Part shown: positions 1-4,688 of the stretch, piece by piece
How positions within the stretch are numbered: the first letter of the stretch is position 1
How the letters are laid out: each line of letters opens with the position of its first letter
Made by a program: the position numbers and the translations under genes
Assembly: GCA_963743595.1 (NCBI GenBank)
Contig: CAVURW010000067.1
Coordinates: forward strand, 1-5,908
DNA length: 5,908 nucleotides
From: CAVURW01 sp963743595
GTDB lineage: Bacteria > Verrucomicrobiota > Verrucomicrobiia > Methylacidiphilales > UBA1321
Reading direction: 5' to 3'
The notes under the pieces: generated by a model
What the model was told of the DNA's origin: nothing
Database searches by the model: none
Seen by the model: only the letters and a program-made list of their open reading frames with translations

Positions 1-6
1 ATCATA

Positions 7-3000
7 TCACGGCAGGTTAATGGCTCCGGAAGGCGTGGTGACGGTGATTGAAATGGCTGTTGGAGCCGTCGGGGTAATACCGGTGGAATTGGATGTAGAA
101 GCGATACCATCTTCGTTAAAGGTGCCTACGGAATAGGAGTAGCTATTGCCCGCAGAAACCGTCGTGTCTTTGAAGGTCGTTGAGGTCACAGGCAGAATGG
201 CAAACAGTTCGTAAGCGCCACCATTGACACTGCGATAGACCTCCACCGTTTGGTACGTGACCGCTCCCGTAGGCAACGTCCAGGCCAGATCGATTTCGCT
301 CGAGGAAATCAGCGTTGTGGTTAACGCAGTCGGGGGCTTCGGCAGCCCCGTTTGGCCGGAATCGTTCACGTAATATTGCGTGCCGACGACTGCGCTGCTA
401 TCGGCTCCGCTATTGGCATAGGCAATTGCCGATACATACGCGCTCGATGTCAGTGAAATCGGTCCTGAGTAGAGCGGCGAGTTGATCGTTGGGGTTGTCC
501 CATCTAGGGTGTAGTGAACCGCGAAGCTCGAGCTATAAGGGGTGATCGTAACCGTTAGTGGACTGGAGTAGGAGCCCGAAGCAGGGGAGATCGTCGGCGC
601 AGGTAATGTCGGAGGCAGTGGAAGATTGTACTTCACGGCTAGATAGGTAGATACCTGGGCCATTTCCGTAGCGGTTAATTGATGGTCGTAGACAAGCACT
701 TCTGAAAGGTCCCCCTGCCAGCCTTGCCACGCAGATGGGGCTCCGTTGTACCCGTTAAACCCGACACAAATTCCGGGGGCGAGCGGGAGCGCAGCAGAGG
801 CGGGTAGTGTGTCGGTCGCGGTCAGCGAACCGTTTTGGTAAAAAGTGACGATCCTACCCGTACTATCCAAGCTTCCAGTTTGCTGAGTAAAGGTGTTCGC
901 ATTCGGCACAGGCCCTCCATACTCTGCGTAAGTATTTATGGGAAAAGCCTGCAATGATTGCGAGTAACACAAACCACGAACGTTCAGGCCAGGCTGACCC
1001 AGCACCGCAAAATAGCCTACTGCACTCGTGTTTGACGACGAACCGACTCCTACGATCGTCATATCCTGGCTGGTGGAGGCAGTGATCCGATTGCTGTTTA
1101 AGAGCCCTTGGGTCCCGTTGAAACGAAGAGCGGGTTGACCTGTTGTTTCATTGGCAGCGGAGACGTAGGTCGGCTGATAGGTGCTCGTGCCCTGCGTAAC
1201 CGTATTTCCAAGAGCAGAATCGGTCCAAGAAGCTACGGAGCCGCCATTAGAAACGCCTGTGATGCTATCTGCATGGTACCAACCAATGAGCCCGGTGGTG
1301 ACAACGCCGGAAGCGTTCGATTGCAGCGCAATATACGCATTGGCCTGAGCTTGATTCCATTGATTACGCTGAATTTCGGCAGCATAAGGAGCGTAGCTGC
1401 CTTTGGTGTACCAAGTGGCCGTAGGCGTGTAAATCAGGTATCTATCGCCGATGTACTGATTTACTTGGGCCATTTCGGCACTGGTGAGTTGATGGTCGTA
1501 AACGAGTACTTCTGAAATGTCCCCCTGCCATCCTTGCCAAGCACTGGGGCCACTGCCGTTATAGCCGCTGTAGCCCAGGCACGTGCCCCAAGCCAGAGGA
1601 GCGGTTAACGTATTGGTCGCCTGGACATCTGCGGTCGAGACGCCATTTTGGTAATAATTGACGATTGTTCCCGTTGGATCGAGGGTTGCCGCTTCCAGGG
1701 TGAATGCATTCGCATTAGGAACCGCCCCTCCCGTCGCGGTACTGGTAGGGAAGTTTTCAACGCTGTTGGCATAGGCCATCCCACGGAAATTCGTATTTGG
1801 ACTATTGAGTGGCTGGCCAAGTGCGACTGAATAAGTGATGGCACTCGTGTTGGAACAGGAACCGACGGTCAGAATTGTCATGTCCAAGCTGGTGGACGTT
1901 AAGAATCGATTGGGGTTGTATAAACCCTGTGACCCATTGAAACGAACAGCGGCCTGCCCAGTCGGTTCGTTGGCGGCAGTTACGTACGACGGTTGGTAGC
2001 CGCTGCCCTGCGAAACATTATTGCCAAGGGCGGAATCGGTCCATGACGCCACCGCGCTCCCGTTGGAGAGTCCTATGGTATCGGCGTGATACCAGCCAAC
2101 AAGTCCGTGAGTGACGACTCCTGATGCATTGGATTGCAGAGCGATATAGGCGTTCGCCTGGACCTTGTTCCATTGATTGCGCTGGATTTCTGCGGTGTAT
2201 GACGCATAGGTGCCTTGCGTGTACCAAGTAGCGTTGGGGGTGTAGATCCCGTACTTGTCTCCGATGTACTGGTTAACGGCGGCCAGCTCAGCCGTGGATA
2301 GCTGGTGATCGTAAGCCAAGACTTCGCAAATATCGCCATTCCAGTCGTAGCCCGCATTCGGAATGGTTCCAACACCAATGCCCGAAGTAACGTTCTGTAG
2401 TCCAGAAATGGCAACTGGCGAATTCGTGGAAATGACGCCGTTTTGGTAAAAATTGACCTGACTCAATGCTGAATTGAGCGTCGAAATTTCCTCGGTGCAA
2501 ACGTTGGCATTGGGAGTTTGGCCCCCCTGGCAATAAACACCGTAAGAGTTGAGAATTTCAAGCGATTGATAGTAGCCAACACCACGACTTGTGTTTGAGC
2601 CGGTTCCAAACCACGCAGAATATTGGTTAGGGGAAAGGTTAGAACAGCTGGCGACCGTGATAATGCTAACACCTGCGTTTAATACCGTGCCTAGAGAGGC
2701 CGAATTAAGCAGGCTCTGCGCTCCTGAAAAGCGAACAGCAGGCATCGAATTATTGCTGTTTGTGTCTGAGGTAACGAAGGTCGGCTGAGCGCTGCCCGTT
2801 TGCGTGACATTGTTGCCTTGGGCGAGATCGGTCCAGGAGGAAACCGATGCATTGTTGCTCGGAAGAGAATTGCCGGTGCCGTTAATCTGATCCGCTGCAA
2901 CCCAAAATTGAAGGCCTGTTTGGGTTCCGCATCGCTCTGTAAACGTGACCACCAGCGAGTCCGTTGTATCCGTCGCTGTGATGATGTTATTCTTCAGGAG

Positions 3001-4116
3001 ATCGGTGCTTGATTCGTAGTAGACGGTGGCAATACCGGAACTATTGGTATTGACGGTTAAGGTTGTCGTCGTTGTTCCTCCGTTCGTCGTTGAAAATCCA
3101 CCATCGGAACCTGTCTGGAGGGCAAAAGCGATTGGGTAATTGGGAATCGCCGTTCCGGATGAGTTAGTGAGCTTAACTTGGAGCGAATTGGTAGCAAAGG
3201 TACTGACAGGAACGATTTGATTGTTCCCGGCAATAATCGTGAATAAATTGCCGCTAATAAGCGGGTGAACACTAGCCGATTGAACATTGCTTGAAGAATT
3301 CGAAGCAGCCGATTGAGACGACGATGTGGCGGAAGTTCCACTGGCCAAATCAGCAGCAGTTAATGCTGCGGCGGTTTGAGGAGATTCAAGACCGCTTTGC
3401 GAGACTTGTTGCGGTGTCAGTGCCGTACCTAAGAGAACCGTTTGACCTAGTTGAAAAGGAACATCTTGAGCACTGCCGAGAGACAATTGTTTTGATGTAC
3501 CGCCGGACCATTTCAATGCCGATTCGGTCGCGATGTTATCGGTGTACAACCGAGCCGTGGTCGAATTGAGCGTCAAAATGATACTATGCCAGTTGCCATC
3601 TAACAGGGTTGTTGCGTTCGACCCGGTAACCACCTGTTGATTGCCTTTGGGATCGGTCAGAGTCAGCGTCGGTTGACCGTTGGCACCCATCTGCACCACC
3701 CAAGCATCACCCGTGGTATCAGTTCCATTGGCCAGCGGAATGCTCTTCGTGAGAGTGGCGGTGCTTTGAAAAATGGTGGCAAAGGTAAAAGTCGAGTAGT
3801 TGACGGACCGCTGACTCAAATCGACCGTCGCCGTGGCGCTACCTGAAAAAATAAGAGAACTCGAATTTTGGATCGGGCCAGTCGCAAAGGCAGGATTGGG
3901 GAAACTTGTCAAACTGCCGTTGAGGTTGTTCCCAGAGGTATCTGATAGCACGTTGTCTAAGACCCCAGACATTGGATAAAGAGCGATCACCGGCGTCGAG
4001 GAAGTCACCTGCGCACCCGTCTTTGACCACACCAAAAGAACCAACAGGAAAAGCCCAAACAATCCGAGGTAAGCCAAGCGCGTTGCGGAACCTTTGGGAA
4101 GAGCGTGCGACATCAT
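7..4116 (-). CDS. Large secreted multidomain LamG-repeat protein, putative adhesin
   Basis: A complete 1369-residue exported protein, probably a surface or matrix glycan-binding/adhesive protein; no enzyme module is visible. Domains in order: signal peptide (1-35), divergent LamG/concanavalin-A-like module (about 38-240), Ser/Ala-rich linker (about 245-285), Big_1-like Ig domain (about 286-395), three LamG-like units (401-624, 671-896, 942-1166) joined by two near-identical linkers, a chitobiase C-terminal-like domain (about 1172-1250, core YTLDGTTPT) and a fibronectin III domain (about 1260-1349). Each LamG unit ends with the family-typical pattern W-x-G-D-[IL]-x-E-V-L-x-Y-D-H-Q-L followed by a Y-[IL]-x-x-[KR]-Y helix. 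The start is one of two adjacent ATGs (4114-4116 or 4111-4113). An in-frame TAG at 4123-4125 excludes a longer form, and no Shine-Dalgarno sequence precedes it. The protein ends about 20 residues after the FN3 domain with no LPxTG, PEP-CTERM or type IX sorting signal that I recognise. Domain names come from reading the residues; function is inferred. Confidence 0.9.
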   Translation of the reverse strand: MMSHALPKGSATRLAYLGLFGLFLLVLLVWSKTGAQVTSSTPVIALYPMSGVLDNVLSDTSGNNLNGSLTSFPNPAFATGPIQNSSSLIFSGSATATVDLSQRSVNYSTFTFATIFQSTATLTKSIPLANGTDTTGDAWVVQMGANGQPTLTLTDPKGNQQVVTGSNATTLLDGNWHSIILTLNSTTARLYTDNIATESALKWSGGTSKQLSLGSAQDVPFQLGQTVLLGTALTPQQVSQSGLESPQTAAALTAADLASGTSATSSSQSAASNSSSNVQSASVHPLISGNLFTIIAGNNQIVPVSTFATNSLQVKLTNSSGTAIPNYPIAFALQTGSDGGFSTTNGGTTTTTLTVNTNSSGIATVYYESSTDLLKNNIITATDTTDSLVVTFTERCGTQTGLQFWVAADQINGTGNSLPSNNASVSSWTDLAQGNNVTQTGSAQPTFVTSDTNSNNSMPAVRFSGAQSLLNSASLGTVLNAGVSIITVASCSNLSPNQYSAWFGTGSNTSRGVGYYQSLEILNSYGVYCQGGQTPNANVCTEEISTLNSALSQVNFYQNGVISTNSPVAISGLQNVTSGIGVGTIPNAGYDWNGDICEVLAYDHQLSTAELAAVNQYIGDKYGIYTPNATWYTQGTYASYTAEIQRNQWNKVQANAYIALQSNASGVVTHGLVGWYHADTIGLSNGSAVASWTDSALGNNVSQGSGYQPSYVTAANEPTGQAAVRFNGSQGLYNPNRFLTSTSLDMTILTVGSCSNTSAITYSVALGQPLNSPNTNFRGMAYANSVENFPTSTATGGAVPNANAFTLEAATLDPTGTIVNYYQNGVSTADVQATNTLTAPLAWGTCLGYSGYNGSGPSAWQGWQGDISEVLVYDHQLTSAEMAQVNQYIGDRYLIYTPTATWYTKGSYAPYAAEIQRNQWNQAQANAYIALQSNASGVVTTGLIGWYHADSITGVSNGGSVASWTDSALGNTVTQGTSTYQPTYVSAANETTGQPALRFNGTQGLLNSNRITASTSQDMTIVGVGSSSNTSAVGYFAVLGQPGLNVRGLCYSQSLQAFPINTYAEYGGPVPNANTFTQQTGSLDSTGRIVTFYQNGSLTATDTLPASAALPLAPGICVGFNGYNGAPSAWQGWQGDLSEVLVYDHQLTATEMAQVSTYLAVKYNLPLPPTLPAPTISPASGSYSSPLTVTITPYSSSFAVHYTLDGTTPTINSPLYSGPISLTSSAYVSAIAYANSGADSSAVVGTQYYVNDSGQTGLPKPPTALTTTLISSSEIDLAWTLPTGAVTYQTVEVYRSVNGGAYELFAILPVTSTTFKDTTVSAGNSYSYSVGTFNEDGIASTSNSTGITPTAPTAISITVTTPSGAINLP
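70..339 (-). other. Fibronectin type III domain
   Basis: Residues about 1260-1349 start with K-P-P-T-A-L-T-T-T-L-I-S-S-S-E-I-D-L-A-W-T, then V-E-V-Y-R-S-V-N-G-G-A-Y, then S-T-T-F-K-D-T-T-V-S-A-G-N-S-Y-S-Y-S-V-G-T-F-N. These are the classic FN3 landmarks: Trp of strand B, Y-R-S, D-T and the Y-x-Y-x-V strand. Only about 20 residues (T-A-P-T-A-I-S-I-T-V and a short tail ending I-N-L-P) follow before the stop. Confidence 0.85.
367..603 (-). other. Chitobiase/beta-hexosaminidase C-terminal-like domain
   Basis: Residues about 1172-1250 read P-x-I-S-P-A-S-G-S-Y-x-S-P-L-T-V-T-I-T, then H-Y-T-L-D-G-T-T-P-T-x-x-S-P-L-Y-S-G-P-I-S-L, then V-x-A-I-A-Y-A-N-S-G-A-D-S-S-A-V. This is the CHB_HEX_C_1 pattern (the 'YTxDGxxPTxxSxxYxxPI' core). 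The family is an immunoglobulin-like accessory fold found in many secreted proteins without hexosaminidase activity, so it does not by itself imply chitin degradation. Confidence 0.85.
619..1293 (-). repeat. LamG-like tandem unit 3 (residues 942-1166)
   Basis: The third unit opens with GLIGWYHAD, then V-A-S-W-T-D-S-A-L-G-N-T-V-T-Q, A-L-R-F-N-G-T-Q-G-L, F-Y-Q-N-G and S-A-W-Q-G-W-Q-G-D-L-S-E-V-L-V-Y-D-H-Q-L, and ends with Y-L-A-V-K-Y-N-L-P. That ending is the family's more standard 'YLAxKYxL' terminus. It is followed by a Pro-rich hinge into the chitobiase-C-terminal-like domain, not by the linker that follows units 1 and 2. Confidence 0.85.
1267..1425 (-). repeat. Conserved inter-unit linker, copy 2 (residues 898-950)
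   Basis: This is the second copy of the 53-residue linker, exactly 813 bases from copy 1, with no insertion or deletion between them. The differences are N/T, Q/K, T/S, S/P, T/A, K/Q, V/A, H/T and V/I. The block E-I-Q-R-N-Q-W-N is identical in protein but carries silent codon changes. I do not recognise it as a named domain; its Trp/Tyr and Asn/Gln content suggests a folded helical spacer, not a flexible hinge. Confidence 0.85.
1429..2106 (-). repeat. LamG-like tandem unit 2 (residues 671-896)
   Basis: The second unit opens with GLVGWYHAD, then V-A-S-W-T-D-S-A-L-G-N-N-V-S-Q, A-V-R-F-N-G-S-Q-G-L, Y-Y-Q-N-G and S-A-W-Q-G-W-Q-G-D-I-S-E-V-L-V-Y-D-H-Q-L, and ends with Q-Y-I-G-D-R-Y. It is closer to unit 3 than to unit 1. 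The S-A-W-Q-G-W-Q-G-D block differs from unit 3 at only one residue over 20 positions. The phasing between units 2 and 3 is 271 codons (813 bases). Confidence 0.85.
2080..2238 (-). repeat. Conserved inter-unit linker, copy 1 (residues 627-679)
   Basis: This 53-residue segment runs from P-N-A-T-W-Y-T to the G-W-Y-H-A-D start of unit 2 and contains the helix-like block A-E-I-Q-R-N-Q-W-N and A-N-A-Y-I-A-L-Q-S-N-A-S-G-V-V-T. It matches copy 2 (1267-1425) at 44 of 53 residues by direct count, better than most of the LamG folds it joins. Codons differ at many silent positions, so the copies are not a recent DNA duplication. Confidence 0.85.
2245..2916 (-). repeat. LamG-like tandem unit 1 (residues 401-624)
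   Basis: This is the first of three homologous lectin-fold units in the large protein. It opens with GLQFWVAAD, followed by S-S-W-T-D-x-A-x-G-N-N-V-T-Q, A-V-R-F-S-G-A-Q-x-L, F-Y-Q-N-G and finally W-N-G-D-I-C-E-V-L-A-Y-D-H-Q-L with Y-I-G-D-K-Y. It is the most divergent of the three. It carries four cysteines (491, 529, 540, 597) against two in each later copy, so it may hold an extra disulfide. Confidence 0.8.
2932..3261 (-). other. Big_1 / invasin-like Ig domain
   Basis: Residues about 286-395 show the beta-strand pattern of Big_1 bacterial Ig-like repeats: L-Q-V-K-L-T-N-S-S-G-T-A-I-P-N-Y-P-I-A-F, then a Thr-rich strand, then T-N-S-S-G-I-A-T-V-Y-Y, then I-I-T-A-T-D and V-V-T-F-T. The phrases 'x-V-x-D-x-x-G-x-P-[VI]-x-x-x-x-V-x-F' and 'T-[DN]-x-x-G-x-A' are hallmarks of this family, which occurs in intimins/invasins and many secreted adhesins. 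Here it acts as a spacer between lectin-fold modules. Its single cysteine, C396, lies just at the domain end. Confidence 0.7.
3397..4005 (-). other. N-terminal LamG/concanavalin-A-like module
   Basis: Residues about 38-240 begin with IALYPMSG and D-x-S-G-N-N-L-N-G, the usual opening of bacterial LamG_3 modules (normally w.fd...v.D.sGngn.G). They continue through S-S-L-I-F-S-G-S-A-T and reach D-G-N-W-H-S-I-I-L-T-L-N, the typical W-H core strand, then Y-T-D-N. The module is clearly different from the three later units, which belong to another LamG-like subfamily. A Ser/Ala/Thr-rich low-complexity linker (about residues 245-285) follows. Confidence 0.7.
4012..4116 (-). other. Sec-type signal peptide of the LamG-repeat protein
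   Basis: Residues 1-35 show a short charged N-region (K8, R13), a hydrophobic core LGLFGLFLLVLLVW (residues 17-30) and a polar C-region SKTGAQ. The likely signal peptidase I cut is after T-G-A (residue 35), giving a mature N-terminus QVTSS. There is no cysteine in the region, so it is not a lipoprotein. With no transmembrane segment later in the protein, it should be released across the inner membrane. Confidence 0.85.
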
Positions 4117-4151
4117 TTGGTGCTAGACGACAGGGGTCATTAATCAAGCAT

Positions 4152-4179
4152 ATTGTATGAAGGTCGACCTAAGTGTTTA
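4152..4179 (-). promoter_or_regulatory. Candidate sigma-70-type promoter of the LamG-repeat gene
   Basis: On the minus strand a -10-like TACAAT (4152-4157) lies 16 bases from a -35-like TAAACA (4174-4179; 4 of 6 match TTGACA). Transcription would start near 4144-4146, giving a leader of about 30 bases before the ATG at 4116. The leader lacks an SD-like purine run. The -10 is convincing and the -35 is weak. A perfect 10-bp palindrome sits in the spacer (listed separately). Confidence 0.35.
4161..4170. promoter_or_regulatory. Perfect 10-bp palindrome AGGTCGACCT in promoter spacer
   Basis: AGGTCGACCT equals its own reverse complement, and the symmetry stops at both ends. It lies 45 bases upstream of the LamG-repeat start, between the candidate -10 and -35 boxes, where a repressor or spacer-binding activator could act. 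A 10-bp palindrome also arises by chance in a few kilobases, so its placement is the main argument. Confidence 0.3.
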
Positions 4180-4268
4180 CCTCCCAAATAACATCTTTCT
4201 CTCCAGTTTCAGAGGACGTTTTGTTTCGTCTTTGTTCTGTTACGCAAAAGTCACATCATGCTTCACAT

Positions 4269-4313
4269 CCTACATAGTTCAGTGCGTTGAGTCAAAGCTC
4301 TGAACTATGTGGG
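4269..4313. repeat. Long imperfect palindrome / hairpin, 21-bp arms, 3-base loop
   Basis: The left arm 4269-4289 pairs with the right arm 4293-4313 around the loop AGT. An uninterrupted 11-bp core (ACATAGTTCAG at 4272-4282 with CTGAACTATGT at 4300-4310) is extended outward by one G-T wobble and two C-G pairs. It is extended inward by G-C, C-G and T-A, T-A, G-C pairs separated by two single mismatches. No T-run of four or more follows on either strand, so it is not a standard intrinsic terminator. It could be a regulatory RNA stem, a protein-binding palindrome or a mobile-element remnant. The right arm overlaps an interrupted palindrome GGGTTTAACCC (4311-4321). Confidence 0.75.
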
Positions 4314-4382
4314 TTTAACCCGTAGCTTGCAGAAATCTGCCGCTCGCTTAGAATCCTTCAATCCCAGAACCAAGGGAAATCT

Positions 4383-4502
4383 ATGATGCTTGATCTCTTC
4401 ATTTTTGGAGCACTACCTCTAAAACCGTTCCAGAAAGAGATTCGGCAGCCGCTTGTTCAAATCAATACGCAGCCCTTTATGGTGTGGATGGTATTTCTGT
4501 AG
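4383..4502 (+). CDS. Possible 39-residue small ORF with an SD sequence
   Basis: ATG at 4383 (tandem ATG at 4386) is preceded by AAGGGA (4373-4378) at a spacing of about 5 bases, the best ribosome-binding site in the window. The frame reads MMLDLFIFGALPLKPFQKEI and ends at a TAG at 4500-4502. It starts with a hydrophobic stretch and overlaps the frame at 4394-4609, so it may be the real start of a small gene now split by a frameshift. I do not recognise it, and it could equally be chance. Confidence 0.2.
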   Translation: MMLDLFIFGALPLKPFQKEIRQPLVQINTQPFMVWMVFL

Positions 4503-4609
4503 ACGCTGCCAAAACGCTACTAGGCAGCTCCAATCCTGAAAACTCTTGTAAGGAGTCTGGTAATTTTTTTGCTGCTGCGCGGTTCGCCTCCAATTATAAA
4601 AGGAACTAG
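4394..4609 (+). pseudogene. Coding-like open frame lacking a start; possible gene remnant
   Basis: This frame is open from the TGA at 4391-4393 to the TAG at 4607-4609 (71 codons) but has no ATG or TTG, and its first GTG is about 31 codons in. Its residues look protein-like: around S-A-A-C-S-N-Q-Y-A-A-L-Y-G-V-D-G-I, then V-D-A-A-K-T-L-L-G-S-S-N-P-E-N-S-C, ending F-F-A-A-A-R-F-A-S-N-Y-K-R-N. A single indel near the T-run at 4402-4406 would join it to the SD-preceded ATG at 4383. It runs toward the end of the relaxase gene (convergent). No family is recognised; it may be a decayed small gene or chance. Confidence 0.25.
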
Positions 4610-4631
4610 ACAGTGAAACGATCGAGATTGA

Positions 4632-4674
4632 AACAATTTTCGCACAGATAATTCCCGCTAATGCGAGTTTTGTT
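4632..4674. terminator. Weak stem past the relaxase stop, possible terminator
   Basis: AACAATTTTCGCA (4632-4644) pairs with TGCGAGTTTTGTT (4662-4674) at 10 of 13 positions, with a 17-base loop. It begins 14 bases beyond the relaxase stop on the minus strand and about 23 bases beyond the plus-strand stop at 4609, a position suited to a shared terminator. The inner stem is only 5 bp and no clean U-tract follows, so this is a weak call. Confidence 0.2.
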
Positions 4675-4688
4675 GGTTACCGTATCGA

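Larger units (their letters stand above)
4117..4688. other. 572-base intergenic region without an intact gene
   Basis: This gap between the two minus-strand genes is visibly more AT-rich and repeat-prone than its flanks. It holds the candidate promoter and palindrome (4152-4179), a long hairpin (4269-4313), an SD-preceded short frame at 4383-4502, a coding-like frame without a start at 4394-4609, a 6-bp inverted repeat GCTGCC/GGCAGC (4505-4510 and 4523-4528) and a weak stem (4632-4674). I see no tRNA, no insertion-sequence terminal repeats and no flanking direct repeats. Confidence 0.7.

Noticed and set aside
1108..1515. 135-codon plus-strand open frame antisense to the LamG-repeat gene
   Set aside because: It falls inside the clear minus-strand domain coding sequence (unit 3 and linker copy 2). 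Its residues show no family pattern, and it is best explained as a shadow frame.
619..2916. Repeat-rich region considered as a CRISPR array or recent DNA tandem duplication
   Set aside because: The repeats are long coding units with about 813-base phasing and many silent differences, so they are old intragenic domain duplications.
3839..4147. 102-codon minus-strand frame overlapping the signal-peptide region and upstream DNA
   Set aside because: It is out of frame with the LamG-repeat gene and has no signal or domain; the main frame has a convincing signal peptide and start.
4177..4194. Six-codon minus-strand mini-frame (M-L-F-G-R-stop) with a GGAG 8 bases upstream and a GGGAGG inside it
   Set aside because: It is too short to judge, lies upstream of the likely transcription start, and its GGGAGG has no start codon at a usable distance.
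4313..4319. GTTTAAC next to the hairpin, matching the RYYYAAC box of an integron attC site
   Set aside because: No partner GTTRRRY box occurs within about 150 bases downstream, and the hairpin lies on the wrong side, so the attC architecture is absent.
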